A stretch of 64,000 bases of DNA from Herbidospora yilanensis (GCF_001570565.1 NZ_BBXE01000013.1:124001-188000); one strand, 5' to 3'; numbered from the stretch's first letter, positions 15,945 to 26,254 are shown. Program-made: numbers and translations. The notes: generated by a model from the letters alone, not told the origin.

Positions 15945-17597
15945 CTAGGTGGTCTCGATGAGAACCCGGTGGTAGCCGGTCGCGCCGTTCGGCTCCGGCG
16001 GGGCTCCGTGGCTGGTCTGCGTCTCGCCGGTCTCGTCGGTGGCCCGGCACGACAGCGTGTGCAGGCCGCTGGTGAGGTCGACCTCGATCGTCCACTGCCG
16101 CCAGGTGTCCAGGCCCGGCACCTCGGCCAGCCTCGCCACCTGCCACGGCCCGTCGTCGACCCTGACCTCGACCTTCGCGATGCCCTTGGTCTGCGCCCAG
16201 GCGACCCCGGCGACGACGTTCCGGCCCGGTTTGGTCTTGTTGCGCGGGGTGTCGATGCGCGACTGGGTCTTGATGGGGCCCTTGGCGTCCCAGCCCCGGT
16301 CGGTCCAGTACGCCCTCTCCTGGTCGAACCGGGTCACGTTGACGTCGACGACCCACTTGGTGGCCGAGACGTAGCCGTAGAGGCCCGGCACGACCTGCCG
16401 GACCGGGAAGCCGTGGGCGACCGGGAGCGGCTCGCCGTTCATGGCGAAGGCGAACAGGGCGTCGCGGCCGTCCATGACGACCTCGACCGGGGTGCCGGCG
16501 GTCCAGCCGTCGGCGCTGGTCGACAGCAGCATGTCGGCGCCGGCCTTGATCCCGGCCTCGCGCAGCACCCCGGCCATGGCCACGCCGAGCCAGCGGGCGT
16601 TGCCGACGTAGGGGCCGCCGACCGGGTTGGAGACGCACGCGAGCGTGACGTCGGCCTCGACGATGGGGCGTTTCAGCAGTTCGGCGAAGCTGAGCTCGAT
16701 GGGCCGGTCGACCATGCCGTGGATCTTCAGCGACCACGTGTTCGAGTCGACGCTGGGCAGGGCGAGGGCGGTGTCGACCCGGTAGAAGTCGTGGTTGGGG
16801 GTGACGAACGGCGACAGGTTCGGGATCTTGAAGTCGGCCCCGGCGGGCAGCGGCGGCAGCGGCTTGGCCGGTTTCGGCAACTCGGCCGCGACCTGCGCCC
16901 GCTCGGCGGCGACGTCGTTCCGGCCGCCGAGCCACACCCCGGCGGCTCCGGTGACCGCGGCGACCCCGGCGCCCGTGGCGATCCCGGTGAACAACCTGCG
17001 CCGGTCGATGGTCCTGAGACGGTCACCGGCCAGCATGACCGGCGGCTGCTCAAGCCGGAAGGGCGGCGCGTCCGGGGCGGCCTCGTCTCCGGCCCCTTCT
17101 CGGGCGTCGTCCTCCGGCTCATGGCCGGAGACGGCGGCGTCCCGCTCATCGGCGGCCGGTTCGAGCCGCCGGAAGAGCGCCGACAGGGTGGCCGCGCCGG
17201 CCCACGCCGCGAGCAGCGAGGGCAGCACGTCGAGCATGCCCGCGTCGGGGCGGGTGGCCGCCGCCCAGGCGCCGAGCACGCCGAACACCAGCAGGGCCAG
17301 GCGGCCGTAGCCGACCCTGATGCGGGCCAGCACCCCGAAACCGGCGGCCAGCAGGGCGATCACCACGAAGATGCCGCCGATGAGGACGACCTTGTCGTTC
17401 TCGCCGAACGTCGCGATGGCCCAGTTCTTGAGCCAGGCCGGCGACAGGTCGACGGCCGCGCCGCCGACCGCCACGACGGGTGAGGAGCCGCCGCCGATGA
17501 CGCCGGCCGCGAGCTGGCCGACGCCGACCGCCACGGCCGCGGCGGTCAGCCCGGCGAGGGCCGCGGCCCAGACGGGCGCGGGGTTGCGAGGTGTCAC
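15945..17597 (-). CDS. Membrane-anchored molybdopterin oxidoreductase, sulfite-oxidase fold
   Basis: A 550-residue protein. Four to five hydrophobic helices (residues 10-140) are followed by an acidic linker, a further hydrophobic stretch after RRRLF (about 199-222) that resembles a Tat signal, then an SUOX-type molybdopterin domain (about 260-440) and an Ig-like dimerisation domain (to 550). The molybdenum ligand is C321 in TLACVSNPVGG. Substrate unknown; related bacterial enzymes reduce sulfoxides or oxidise sulfite outside the membrane. GTG start with a TAGGAT box 7 nt upstream. Confidence 0.88.
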   Translation of the reverse strand: MTPRNPAPVWAAALAGLTAAAVAVGVGQLAAGVIGGGSSPVVAVGGAAVDLSPAWLKNWAIATFGENDKVVLIGGIFVVIALLAAGFGVLARIRVGYGRLALLVFGVLGAWAAATRPDAGMLDVLPSLLAAWAGAATLSALFRRLEPAADERDAAVSGHEPEDDAREGAGDEAAPDAPPFRLEQPPVMLAGDRLRTIDRRRLFTGIATGAGVAAVTGAAGVWLGGRNDVAAERAQVAAELPKPAKPLPPLPAGADFKIPNLSPFVTPNHDFYRVDTALALPSVDSNTWSLKIHGMVDRPIELSFAELLKRPIVEADVTLACVSNPVGGPYVGNARWLGVAMAGVLREAGIKAGADMLLSTSADGWTAGTPVEVVMDGRDALFAFAMNGEPLPVAHGFPVRQVVPGLYGYVSATKWVVDVNVTRFDQERAYWTDRGWDAKGPIKTQSRIDTPRNKTKPGRNVVAGVAWAQTKGIAKVEVRVDDGPWQVARLAEVPGLDTWRQWTIEVDLTSGLHTLSCRATDETGETQTSHGAPPEPNGATGYHRVLIETT

Positions 17598-17604
17598 GAC
17601 CTCG

Positions 17605-17610
17605 ATCCTA
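17605..17610 (-). promoter_or_regulatory. -10 box TAGGAT of the molybdoenzyme gene
   Basis: Ends 7 nt before GTG 17597; no ribosome site. Confidence 0.5.
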
Positions 17611-17643
17611 CGAACGCCCTTCTGTCATGGGAGCCCCAAGTTC

Positions 17644-18252
17644 TTACGAAACCGAGAACACCTCGGCCAGGACCGGCACCATCGCCCGCATCGAGATGCC
17701 GCGGTGGGAGATCGCGTCCTTCTCGGCGGGAGACATCTCGGCGGTCGTGCGGGTCTCGCCGTCGGCGACGAAGATCGGGTCGTAGCCGAACCCCATGGTG
17801 CCCCGGGGAGCCCGGATCACGTGGCCGTGCATGACCCCTTCGACCACCCGCTCCTCGCCCGAGGGCAGGGCGAGGGCGGCCACGCAGGCGAAGTGGGCCT
17901 GGCGGCGGTCGTCGGGCACGTCGTTGAGCTGGGCCAGCAGCAGGTCGAGGTTGGCCTTGTCGTCGCCGTGGCCGCCCGACCAGCGGGCCGAGAAGATGCC
18001 GGGCATGCCGTTGAGGGCGTCGACGCACAGGCCCGAGTCGTCGGCGACGCAGGGCAGGCCGCTCTGCCGGGCCACGGTGTGGGCCTTGAGCAGGGCGTTC
18101 TCGGCGAAGGTGAGGCCGGTCTCGGCGACGTCGCCGATCTCGGGGAAGGCCTCCAGGCCGACGAGCTCGATCGGCAGCGCGGCCTCTTCGAGGATGCGCC
18201 GCAGTTCGACGATCTTGCCCTGGTTGCGGGTGGCGAGCAGCAGCTTGGTCAT
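17644..18252 (-). CDS. rdgB: XTP/dITP pyrophosphatase RdgB (HAM1)
   Basis: A 202-residue house-cleaning nucleotidase that hydrolyses dITP, XTP and ITP to monophosphates. Motifs: [17 protein letters not shown] (N-terminal substrate loop), [32 protein letters not shown] and [11 protein letters not shown]. Normal length. ATG 18252 overlaps the rph stop (ATGA), giving rph-rdgB coupling as in mycobacteria. Confidence 0.95.
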   Translation of the reverse strand: MTKLLLATRNQGKIVELRRILEEAALPIELVGLEAFPEIGDVAETGLTFAENALLKAHTVARQSGLPCVADDSGLCVDALNGMPGIFSARWSGGHGDDKANLDLLLAQLNDVPDDRRQAHFACVAALALPSGEERVVEGVMHGHVIRAPRGTMGFGYDPIFVADGETRTTAEMSPAEKDAISHRGISMRAMVPVLAEVFSVS

Positions 18253-18965
18253 GCGAGCGCGGCCTTCTGGATGTCGGTCAGCTCGGCGCAGCCGAGGGTG
18301 GCCAGGTCGAGCAGTTCGTCGAGGGTCGCCCGGTCGAACGGCGCACCCTCGGCGGTGCCCTGCACCTCGACGAACGCGCCCTTGCCGGTCATCACGACGT
18401 TCATGTCGGTCTCGGCCTTGACGTCTTCGACGTAGCAGAGGTCGAGCAGCGGGGTGGTGCCGACGATGCCGACGGAGACGGCGGCGACCGAGTCGACCAG
18501 CGGGTCGCCGGGGCACATGCGCTTCTTGCGCATCCAGGCGATCGCGTCGGCCAGCGCGACGTAGGCGCCGGTGATCGCGGCGGTGCGGGTGCCGCCGTCG
18601 GCCTGGAGCACGTCGCAGTCGAGCACGATCGAGTTCTCGCCGAGCGCCTTGTAGTCGACGCAGGCCCGCAGGGACCGGCCGATCAGGCGGGAGATCTCGT
18701 GGGTCCGGCCGCCGATCTTGCCGCGCACCGACTCACGCTCACCGCGGGTGTTGGTGGCGCGCGGCAGCATGGCGTATTCGGCGGTGACCCAGCCGAGGCC
18801 GCTGCCCTTGCGCCAGCGCGGCACCCCGCTCTCGACGGAGGCGGCGCACAGCACCTTCGTGCCGCCGAATTCGACCAGGACCGACCCCTCGGCGTGGGCG
18901 AGCCAGTTCCGCGTGATCGTCACCGGCCGGAGCTGGTCGGGCGAACGTCCATCAGTGCGAGCCAT
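18249..18965 (-). CDS. rph: Ribonuclease PH
   Basis: A 238-residue phosphorolytic 3'-5' exoribonuclease that trims tRNA 3' ends. Hallmarks are [10 protein letters not shown] near the start, [14 protein letters not shown] and [19 protein letters not shown], the phosphate-binding stretch. ATG 18965 is the conserved MARTDGR start; the frame continues 3 codons further. Second gene of the murI-MBL-rph-rdgB operon. Confidence 0.95.
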   Translation of the reverse strand: MARTDGRSPDQLRPVTITRNWLAHAEGSVLVEFGGTKVLCAASVESGVPRWRKGSGLGWVTAEYAMLPRATNTRGERESVRGKIGGRTHEISRLIGRSLRACVDYKALGENSIVLDCDVLQADGGTRTAAITGAYVALADAIAWMRKKRMCPGDPLVDSVAAVSVGIVGTTPLLDLCYVEDVKAETDMNVVMTGKGAFVEVQGTAEGAPFDRATLDELLDLATLGCAELTDIQKAALA

Positions 18966-18970
18966 GGGCC

Positions 18971-19723
18971 TCACCCTAGGTCATAGACCGCACCGGATCG
19001 GGCCAACTCGATCTCGCCCGAATAGCCGCCCCGGTCGGCGTCGGCGCGTACGCGCGCGTCGTCGTGCCAGGGCACCAGGTGGGTGAGGACCAGCTTGCCC
19101 GCTCCGGCCTTGGCGGCGTGCTCGGCCGCCTGGCGGCCGGTCAGGTGGAGGTCGGGCGGATTGCCGGGTTCGTCGAGGAACGAGGCCTCGCAGAGCAGCA
19201 CGTCGGTGTCGCCGGCCAGGCCCACGAGGGCGTCGCACTCGCCGGTGTCGGCCGAGTAGGTGACCGAGCGGCCGCCGTGGGCGACGCGCAGGCCGTAGGT
19301 CTCCACGGGGTGGTTGACCAGGGCCGCGGTGACCTGGAAGGGGCCGATCTCGAACGTGCCCGGCGACAGGGCGGTGAAGTCGAAGGCGGTCTCCATCGTG
19401 GGCTCCTGCGGCATGCCGTAGGCGGCGTTCAGGCGCGCGGGGGCCATCGAGGGGGCGTACACGGGGACCTTGGGGTGGGGGGCGCCCGGGCCGTAGCTGC
19501 GGACGACGTGGTAGCCGCACATGTCGAGGCAGTGGTCGGCGTGCAGGTGGGACAGGCAGATCGCGTCGATCTCGAACGGGCTGACGTGACGCTGCAGCGC
19601 GCCCAGGGAGCCGTTGCCGAAGTCGACGAGCATCCGGAAGCCCTCGGCCTCGTACAGATAACACGACGACGGGCTCTGGGGGCCGGGGAAGCTGCCGGAG
19701 CAGCCGACGACGGTCAGTTTCAC
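18971..19723 (-). CDS. MBL-fold hydrolase, Rv1339-like (putative cyclic nucleotide phosphodiesterase)
   Basis: A 250-residue metallo-beta-lactamase-fold protein with dimetal motif SHLHADH (58-64), [18 protein letters not shown] and a late LTHLVPWHD. The gene lies between murI and rph exactly as Rv1339 does in Mycobacterium tuberculosis; that homologue has been reported as an atypical class II cAMP phosphodiesterase. The assignment here rests on synteny and motifs. GTG 19723 overlaps the murI stop (GTGA). Confidence 0.85.
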   Translation of the reverse strand: MKLTVVGCSGSFPGPQSPSSCYLYEAEGFRMLVDFGNGSLGALQRHVSPFEIDAICLSHLHADHCLDMCGYHVVRSYGPGAPHPKVPVYAPSMAPARLNAAYGMPQEPTMETAFDFTALSPGTFEIGPFQVTAALVNHPVETYGLRVAHGGRSVTYSADTGECDALVGLAGDTDVLLCEASFLDEPGNPPDLHLTGRQAAEHAAKAGAGKLVLTHLVPWHDDARVRADADRGGYSGEIELARSGAVYDLG

Positions 19724-20541
19724 GCTGTGCCTCCGAACACGGGCGCGGCCAGTTCGACCGCTTGGATCTCCGGCCCGAGGAACCGCCGCCCGAGGGTCTC
19801 GAACAGCAGGGTGTCGCCGGTCGTGCCGAACCGGTGGGCGGGCACGCCCGAGGCCCGCACCAGGCCCCGGTCGCGCAGCACCCGGAAGACGTCTTTGGCG
19901 GTCTCCTCGGCGCTCGACACGAGCGTGACGCCGTCGCCGGCGACGTAGGAGATCGCGCCGAGCAGCAGCGGGTAGTGGGTGCACCCGAGGATGAGGGTGT
20001 CGCAGCCGGCGTCGAGGATGGGCGTCAGGTATTCGCGCACCGCCTCGATGACGGCCTCGCTCTCGGTCTCGCCGCGCTCGACGAACTCGACCAGGCGGGG
20101 GGCGGCGACCCCGACCAGTTCGACGTGCGGAGCCGCGGCGAAGGCGTCCTGGTAGGCCATCGACGCGATGGTGGCCTGGGTGCCGATCACCCCGACCTTC
20201 CCGTTGCGGGTGGCCGAGGCCGCCCGCCGGGTGGCCGGCTGGATGACCTCGACGACCGGCACCCGGTAGCGCTCACGGGCGTCGCGCAGCACCGCCGCGC
20301 TGGCCGTGTTGCACGCGATCACGAGCATCTTGACGTCGTGGGACACCAGATGGTCGAGCAGTTCGAGGGCGTAGGACCGGACCTCGGCGATGCGCTTGGG
20401 GCCGTAGGGCTGGCGGGCCGTGTCGGCGACGTAGAAGACCGGTTCGTTGGGCAACTGGTCGATGATCGCGCGGGCTACGGTCAGCCCCCCGAAACCGCTG
20501 TCGAAGATCCCGATGGACCCCTGACCATAACTCTCCACCAC
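19720..20541 (-). CDS. murI: Glutamate racemase
   Basis: A 273-residue cofactor-independent racemase supplying D-glutamate for peptidoglycan. The catalytic cysteines are C77 (IACNTASA) and C187 ([10 protein letters not shown]); DSGFGGL (14-20) is the N-terminal signature. GTG 20541 is preceded by a -10 box 6 nt away, so this is probably the first gene of the murI-MBL-rph-rdgB operon. In mycobacteria a rhomboid-like membrane protein gene lies between cysM and murI; here that place is taken by other genes. Confidence 0.95.
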   Translation of the reverse strand: MVESYGQGSIGIFDSGFGGLTVARAIIDQLPNEPVFYVADTARQPYGPKRIAEVRSYALELLDHLVSHDVKMLVIACNTASAAVLRDARERYRVPVVEVIQPATRRAASATRNGKVGVIGTQATIASMAYQDAFAAAPHVELVGVAAPRLVEFVERGETESEAVIEAVREYLTPILDAGCDTLILGCTHYPLLLGAISYVAGDGVTLVSSAEETAKDVFRVLRDRGLVRASGVPAHRFGTTGDTLLFETLGRRFLGPEIQAVELAAPVFGGTA

Positions 20542-20547
20542 GGAGTC

Positions 20548-20553
20548 AGCTTA
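20548..20553 (-). promoter_or_regulatory. -10 box TAAGCT of the murI operon
   Basis: Ends 6 nt before GTG 20541. Confidence 0.45.
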
Positions 20554-20596
20554 TGGCCGATCTTGCGGCGCGTCCCCGTGACACCGAGCACACTCT

Positions 20597-21394
20597 TCAG
20601 CCGCGTCCCACCCTCGCGAGCTGCCGGGACTGCGCGACGAGGCGTCCGGTGGAGTCCCACACCTCGGCGTCCTCGTCGAACCAGCCGTCGCCGACCATCC
20701 GCCCGGAGGCGAGGACGGTGAGCCAGCCCGGGGCCGGCAGCGCACGCAGGTGCCAGGTGAGCTCGACCGTCGGGGCCCAGCCGCGCAGGCCCGCGCTGAA
20801 GACCACCGGGGGCAGCGCGTCGACCGCCAGGGCCAGCACGAACGGGTCGGGCTCCTGGCCGTGCCGCAGGCGGAAGTAGGCGCGCGACTCGGGACGGCCG
20901 GTCGGCTCGCCGGTCAGCCAGCCGACGGTCGGCGGGTCGAACAGCAACTCCAGCCGGCCGTTGAGGTGCATGTTCGACTCGGGCTTCGGCTCGGGCAGCG
21001 GCAGGCAGGCCTCGGGCGGCGGCATCACGTGCGACGGCTCGCCGGTGTAGACGGGCTCGGCCAGCGGGTCGAGGGTCGCCGTGGTGACCAGGGTCTCCAG
21101 GATCGGGCCGTCGGCGCCGACGAGCGAGGCGCGGCTGATCGTCGTCGTCTTGCCGGTCTTCACCTGTTCGACCAGCACCCGCGCCGGGCCGGGCCGCCCG
21201 GCCCGCAGGAACTGGGCGCCGGTCGAGACCGGGTGCTCGTGCGGGGAGTCGTCGACCGCCGCCCGCAGCAGCACCGCCATCAGATATCCGCCGTTCAGCG
21301 GGCCGCCGATCGAGTAGCCCTCGTCGAGGCACACGTCGTAGACGCCCTCGCCGACCCGGACCGCCCGGGTCGCCTCCCCGAAACCGCTCAACAC
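20597..21394 (-). CDS. Acyl-CoA thioesterase-like, double hotdog (TesB-type)
   Basis: A protein of about 265 residues made of two hotdog-like halves. The first holds SIGGPLNGGYLMAVLLRAA and the second TVELTWHLRALP followed by GWFDEDAEVWDSTGRLVAQSRQLA, the C-terminal signature of TesB-like actinobacterial proteins. It probably hydrolyses an acyl-CoA; chain length unknown. A promoter (TACAGT at 21420-21425) lies upstream and GGGAGG is at 21397-21402. GTG 21394 is very close to that site, so TTG 21391 is an equally good start. Confidence 0.75.
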   Translation of the reverse strand: MLSGFGEATRAVRVGEGVYDVCLDEGYSIGGPLNGGYLMAVLLRAAVDDSPHEHPVSTGAQFLRAGRPGPARVLVEQVKTGKTTTISRASLVGADGPILETLVTTATLDPLAEPVYTGEPSHVMPPPEACLPLPEPKPESNMHLNGRLELLFDPPTVGWLTGEPTGRPESRAYFRLRHGQEPDPFVLALAVDALPPVVFSAGLRGWAPTVELTWHLRALPAPGWLTVLASGRMVGDGWFDEDAEVWDSTGRLVAQSRQLARVGRG

Positions 21395-21408
21395 ACCCTC
21401 CCGAATGT

Positions 21409-21420
21409 TGTTCTGGAACA
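21409..21420. promoter_or_regulatory. Palindrome TGTTCTGGAACA at the thioesterase promoter
   Basis: A 12-bp inverted repeat with 5-bp arms just downstream of the -10 box, in the predicted leader. A position suited to a repressor; binding protein unknown. Confidence 0.4.
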
Positions 21421-21477
21421 CTGTATCTTGACTGGTCCATAGCCGTCCGTACAGGGAGATCCGGGCATTCACCGGCC

Positions 21478-21810
21478 ATGACGGGACGGGAACTGATCGG
21501 TCAGTGCGTTTGGGACGTGCGCGGGGTCTGGGTGGGCCACGTGGTCGACGTGCGCATGGTCTCCGGCAGCCGCAACCCGTTCAAGAAGGGCGTCGAACCC
21601 GAGACCGCCGGGCTGGTCGTGTCGGCCACCCGGGCGCAGTTCCTGCTCGGCGTGCACCGCGACGCCAACGGCCGTGTCAACGGCACGCTGCAGCAACTCA
21701 CCCGGCTCCTGTACGCCCGCAGCCTGGTCGTCCCCTGGGATCTGGTGGAAACCAGCGACACGGGGGAGGTGCACCTCAAAGAGGCGAAAGATGTCCTTAA
21801 GCGCCAATAG
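21478..21810 (+). CDS. PRC-barrel-like hypothetical protein
   Basis: A 110-residue protein whose N-terminal GRELIGQCVWDVRGVWVGHVVDVRMV has the beta-barrel pattern of PRC-barrel domains, followed by an interrupted second half with LYARSLVVPWDLVE. Probably a small cytoplasmic protein; function unknown. It is divergent from the thioesterase gene. No strong ribosome site precedes ATG 21478. Confidence 0.6.
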   Translation: MTGRELIGQCVWDVRGVWVGHVVDVRMVSGSRNPFKKGVEPETAGLVVSATRAQFLLGVHRDANGRVNGTLQQLTRLLYARSLVVPWDLVETSDTGEVHLKEAKDVLKRQ

Positions 21811-21892
21811 TCAAGGATGCTGCAAGCGATTCGCTACCGACACGGCATACTTTCAGACTCGTCGGAGATCACCCCACTTTGCGAGTTGACCC

Positions 21893-23569
21893 ATGCCTGC
21901 CGAGAACCCCCCCGGTTTCCCCTTCGACATCAGCGGCGGAGACCCGGACCGGACCATCAACTACCGCACGCCGCAGCAGCAGCCGCAGCCGCAGCCGCAC
22001 GTAGAGCCGACCCGGATCGACTTCGGCGGCACCCAGCAGATGTACGCCCCCCAGCAGCCCCCTCAGCAGGGCCAGTGGCGCCAGCCCGAGGAACTGGGTT
22101 ACGACCTGCCCCCCGTGGTGCACGCCCCCGTCCAGAAGCGCGGCCCCAAGGGCGCCATCATCGCGGTGATCGTCGCGGTGGTCGTCGGCCTCGTCGGCGG
22201 CGGCGGGGTGTGGGCCTTCTCCGCCCTGAGCGGCGGCGGCGCGCAGCCCTCCGAGGCGCTCCCGGCCGGCGCCCTCGCCTACGCCCGGATCGACCTCGAC
22301 CCGGCCGCCAACCAGAAGCTGGCCCTGTTCAGCATCGCCCGCAAGTTCACCGTCACCCAGGACGCCTTCTCGGGCGACGACCCGCGTGAGGCCTTCTTCA
22401 AGGCCATCTCGTCGGACAACGAGAACTTCAAGGACATCGACTACGCGGCCGACATCGAGCCCTGGCTCGGCGACCGCATCGGCTTCGCCGTCATGCCCGG
22501 CAAGGACGCCGGCCAGCCCGGCTTCGCCCTCGCGATCCAGGTGAAGGACGCCAACGCGGCCCGCGCCGGCATCGCCAAGCTCGACGCCGGCTCCGACACC
22601 AAGACCGGCGTGGCCATCCGCGGCGACTACGCCATCGTCTCCACCACCCAGGAGGAGGCCGACAAGTACGCCACCGGCCCCACCCTGGCCGAGTCGGCGA
22701 ACTTCACCGCCGACATGGAGGCCCTCGGCGAGCCCGGCGTGTTGTCCTTCTGGGGCGACCTCGGCCGGCTCGCCGCGATGGGCGGCGCCCAGGTCGCCGA
22801 CCCGGCCCTGACCGACCAGCTCAAGAACGGCCGCTTCGCGGGGGCGCTGCGGTTCGACGGCTCGTACGCGGAACTCGCCGCCATCACCCGCGGCGTCAAG
22901 AGCCCGATCACCGTGCAGACCAGCCCGGTGAAGCTGGGCGAACTGCCCGACACCACCGCCGGGGCGCTGGCCATCTCGGGCCTCGGCGAGGGCGTCAAGA
23001 GCGGCTGGGACCAGATCGTGAAGTCGGTGGAGGGCACCGGCGGCGGCGCCCAGTTCAGCCAGTTCGTCACCCAGGCCCAGCAGCAGTTCGGCCTGACCCT
23101 GCCCGACGACCTGGCCACCCTGCTCGGCGACAGCATCACCCTCGCGATCGACTCGCAGGGCCTCGACGGCAACATGCCGAACGCCGGCGCCGTGCTGGCC
23201 ACCGACCCGGCCAAGGCCGGCGAGGTGCTCACCAAGGTCGAGCAGGCGCTCGCCGTCGCCGGTCAGCCGCTCCAGCTCGCCAAGGCCCCCGGCGAGGGCA
23301 AGCTGGTCGTGGCCACCAACCAGGACTACGCGAACAAGCTCGCCGCGGGCGGCACGCTGGCCGACAGCGAGACCTTCCAGACCGCGGTCCCGAACGCCGA
23401 CTCGGCCGGGTTCGGACTGTTCGTCGACCTCGACAAGATCGAGAACCTCTACCTCCAGGGCATGTCGGAGGATGACAAGGCCAACCTCCAGGTGCTCCGC
23501 GCGGTGGGCATGAGCGGCGGAACTTCGGGGAGCGACGCGAACTTCTCCCTGCGCGTGCTGTTCAATTGA
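21893..23569 (+). CDS. DUF3352 domain protein, membrane-anchored
   Basis: A 558-residue protein. A Pro/Gln-rich cytoplasmic N-terminus (1-80, PQQQPQPQPH) leads to one transmembrane helix (about 86-110). A large outer DUF3352 domain follows, beginning ALPAGALAYARIDLDPAANQK and ending in the FGLFVDLDKIENLYL region. Function unknown; the family is widespread in actinobacteria. No Shine-Dalgarno sequence precedes ATG 21893. A strong bidirectional terminator follows. Confidence 0.8.
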   Translation: MPAENPPGFPFDISGGDPDRTINYRTPQQQPQPQPHVEPTRIDFGGTQQMYAPQQPPQQGQWRQPEELGYDLPPVVHAPVQKRGPKGAIIAVIVAVVVGLVGGGGVWAFSALSGGGAQPSEALPAGALAYARIDLDPAANQKLALFSIARKFTVTQDAFSGDDPREAFFKAISSDNENFKDIDYAADIEPWLGDRIGFAVMPGKDAGQPGFALAIQVKDANAARAGIAKLDAGSDTKTGVAIRGDYAIVSTTQEEADKYATGPTLAESANFTADMEALGEPGVLSFWGDLGRLAAMGGAQVADPALTDQLKNGRFAGALRFDGSYAELAAITRGVKSPITVQTSPVKLGELPDTTAGALAISGLGEGVKSGWDQIVKSVEGTGGGAQFSQFVTQAQQQFGLTLPDDLATLLGDSITLAIDSQGLDGNMPNAGAVLATDPAKAGEVLTKVEQALAVAGQPLQLAKAPGEGKLVVATNQDYANKLAAGGTLADSETFQTAVPNADSAGFGLFVDLDKIENLYLQGMSEDDKANLQVLRAVGMSGGTSGSDANFSLRVLFN

Positions 23570-23577
23570 CCTACGGG

Positions 23578-23615
23578 AAGGACCCCGCCTCAACTCTCAG
23601 GGAGGCGGGGTCCTT
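23578..23615. terminator. Bidirectional intrinsic terminator
   Basis: A perfect 14-bp stem, AAGGACCCCGCCTC (23578-23591) with GAGGCGGGGTCCTT (23602-23615), and a 10-nt loop, between the convergent DUF3352 and cysM genes. The A/T ends suit both directions. Confidence 0.85.
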
Positions 23616-23639
23616 CTCCGTTCGTCGGGTCGTCGGGGC

Positions 23640-24593
<954 letters not shown>

Positions 24594-24866
24594 TCAGCCA
24601 CCGGCGACGGCGGGCAGCACGGTGACCGTGTCGCCGTCGGAGACGGGGGTGCCGAGCCCGCCGAGGAACCGGACGTCCTCGTCGTTGAGGTAGACGTTCA
24701 CGAACCGGCGGAGCTTGTCGTTCTCGACCAGCCGGGCCTTGATCCCCGGGTGACGGGCCTCCAGGTCGCCGATCAGCTCTTCGATCGTGGCGCCGGAGGC
24801 GTCGACGGCCTTGGCGCCGTCGGTGTAGGTGCGCAGGATGGTCGGGATGCGGACCTCGATGGCCAT
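24594..24866 (-). CDS. cysO: Sulfur-carrier protein CysO (MoaD/ThiS family)
   Basis: A 90-residue ubiquitin-like sulfur carrier ending in Gly-Gly (VLPAVAGG), whose terminal thiocarboxylate donates sulfur to CysM. LRRFVNVYLNDEDVRFLGGL is the usual MoaD/ThiS core. GAGAGAAC lies just before the ATG. Unlike the mycobacterial operon, a 134-nt gap with a small open frame separates it from mec. Confidence 0.93.
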   Translation of the reverse strand: MAIEVRIPTILRTYTDGAKAVDASGATIEELIGDLEARHPGIKARLVENDKLRRFVNVYLNDEDVRFLGGLGTPVSDGDTVTVLPAVAGG

Positions 24867-24921
24867 GTCTCGTTCTCTCTTCTTTGTCTTCAGGTCTGTG
24901 GTGTACGGGGAAATGTGAACG

Positions 24922-24999
24922 TCAATGACAGTCGTAGACCACGACGGAAGGAGAGTGCGCGAAGAGGTACGGTTGCACGCCCAGGGACATGTCGTCCAT
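24922..24999 (-). CDS. Candidate 25-residue peptide between mec and cysO
   Basis: A short open frame starts ATG one nucleotide after the TAA of mec and ends TGA, leaving 55 nt before cysO. The predicted peptide begins MDDMSLGVQPYLF and ends YDCH. It could be a coupled micropeptide or a cysteine-sensing leader for cysO-cysM, since its penultimate sense codon is Cys; no poly-Cys run is present. There is no independent ribosome site, and it may be chance. Confidence 0.35.
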   Translation of the reverse strand: MDDMSLGVQPYLFAHSPSVVVYDCH

Positions 25000-25000
25000 T

Positions 25001-25402
25001 TTAAACGCCCGGTTCCAGGATCTTTACGTCCTCCTCCTCGATCACGCCGTCGACGATCCGGAACGACCGGAACTGGGCGAGCGCGGTGGAGTAGAGGACG
25101 TAGTGGGCATGGGGCTCCGAAGCGTAGGACACGTCGGTGCGCGAGGGGTAGGCCTCGGTGGCCGTGTGGGAGTGGTAGATCACGACGGGCTCTTCGTCGT
25201 TGTCGTCCATCTCACGCCAGACGCGGAACTGCTCCATCGAGTCGAACCGGTAGAACGTGGGGGACCGCTCGGCGTTCTCCATCGGGACGAACCGCTCGGG
25301 CACCCCGCCCCGTCCGGCGATGACGCCGCAGGCCTCGTCGGGATGGTCGGCCGTGGCGTGGGCGATGATCCGGTCGACCAGTTCGCGCGAGATCGTCAGC
25401 AT
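25001..25402 (-). CDS. mec: CysO-cysteine hydrolase Mec (JAMM metalloprotease)
   Basis: A 133-residue Mov34/MPN/PAD-1 zinc protease that releases cysteine from the CysO-cysteine adduct. The JAMM residues are E23 (DEACGVIAG), H77 and H79 (YHSHT), S87 and D90 (PSRTD). First enzyme gene of the mec-cysO-cysM pathway; it follows the DUF2017 gene by 10 nt, so clpS-DUF2017-mec and possibly cysO-cysM may be one transcript. Confidence 0.93.
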   Translation of the reverse strand: MLTISRELVDRIIAHATADHPDEACGVIAGRGGVPERFVPMENAERSPTFYRFDSMEQFRVWREMDDNDEEPVVIYHSHTATEAYPSRTDVSYASEPHAHYVLYSTALAQFRSFRIVDGVIEEEDVKILEPGV

Positions 25403-25412
25403 GGTCGCGAAC

Positions 25413-25940
25413 CTACCAAAGGGCCTGGACGAGGGTGTCCTGCAGGTAGGTCAGCCATTCGTAGGTGACGAAGGCCGGGTAGCGGGGGTCGTCGTCGCCC
25501 ATCTCGGCCATCTCCTCGCGGATCTCCTCGGTGACCTCCAGGCGTACACCCAGCACCAGCCGGAGGTCGTTGAGGGCGCGCAACCAGGCCTGGGCCTCTT
25601 CGGTGGTCAAGGTCACCCGGCCGGCCGCGGCGGTCTCGATCAGCGTGAGCGCGTCGGCCCGCTTGGCGTCGCGCAGGTCGCCCTCGGTGTAGCGGCGGAA
25701 CTCGGCGGAGGCGGCGTCGTCGTCGGCGTAGGCCGAGGGGAACAGGCGGGCCAGCACCGGGTCGGTCGGCTCGGTGGCGGGCCCGATGCGCAGCGCCCGC
25801 TCCAGCGGGTCGTCGCCGGTCTCCCCCGGCTCGACCACGTCGAGCACCATCGAGGCCACCAGCGACCGGAGCACGCCGGCCTCGGCCGGGTCGAGGTGGG
25901 CCGACACGCCCTCGCGCGTCGACGTGAAGCCGTGGCCCAT
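25413..25940 (-). CDS. DUF2017 family protein
   Basis: A 175-residue protein with the DUF2017 pattern: LDPAEAGVLRSLVASMVLDVV, LARLFPSAYADDDAASAEFRRYTEGDLR and a C-terminal YEWLTYLQDTLVQALW. Function unknown; it is linked to clpS throughout Actinobacteria (Rv1332 in M. tuberculosis). Its ATG shares one nucleotide with the clpS stop (TGATG), so the two are translationally coupled. Confidence 0.88.
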   Translation of the reverse strand: MGHGFTSTREGVSAHLDPAEAGVLRSLVASMVLDVVEPGETGDDPLERALRIGPATEPTDPVLARLFPSAYADDDAASAEFRRYTEGDLRDAKRADALTLIETAAAGRVTLTTEEAQAWLRALNDLRLVLGVRLEVTEEIREEMAEMGDDDPRYPAFVTYEWLTYLQDTLVQALW

Positions 25941-26227
25941 CAGCCGTCCTTCTGCAGCGTGGCCCAGAGGCCGTAGGAGTGGAGAGTCTGGACGTCGCGC
26001 TCCATCTCCTCCCGGGTGCCGCTCGACACGACGGCCCTGCCCTTGTGGTGGACGTCGAGCATGAGCTTCTCGGCCTTCTCCCGGGCGTAGCCGAAGACGC
26101 TCTGGAAGACATAGGTCACATAGGACATGAGGTTGACCGGGTCATTCCAGACGATGGTCACCCACGGCAAATCTGGGCGAACGTCAGCTTTCGGACGCTC
26201 AACCTCGATCGGAGCGGTGCTACCCAC
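25940..26227 (-). CDS. clpS: ClpS adaptor of the Clp protease
   Basis: A 95-residue adaptor that delivers N-degron proteins to the Clp chaperone. The N-end-binding site elements [15 protein letters not shown] and [12 protein letters not shown] are clear. GTG start at 26227; the divergent pncB promoter is within 40 nt. Confidence 0.95.
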   Translation of the reverse strand: MGSTAPIEVERPKADVRPDLPWVTIVWNDPVNLMSYVTYVFQSVFGYAREKAEKLMLDVHHKGRAVVSSGTREEMERDVQTLHSYGLWATLQKDG

Positions 26228-26254
26228 ATCCCCAATCCTGCCTCACCGCGGTCG

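Noticed and set aside
21409-21420. LexA/SOS box at the thioesterase promoter
   Set aside because: The order is GTTC-TG-GAAC, whereas actinobacterial SOS boxes read GAAC-N4-GTTC.
24925-25323. Plus-strand open frame across cysO-mec
   Set aside because: Arg/Ser-rich translation antisense to the complete JAMM protease gene mec.
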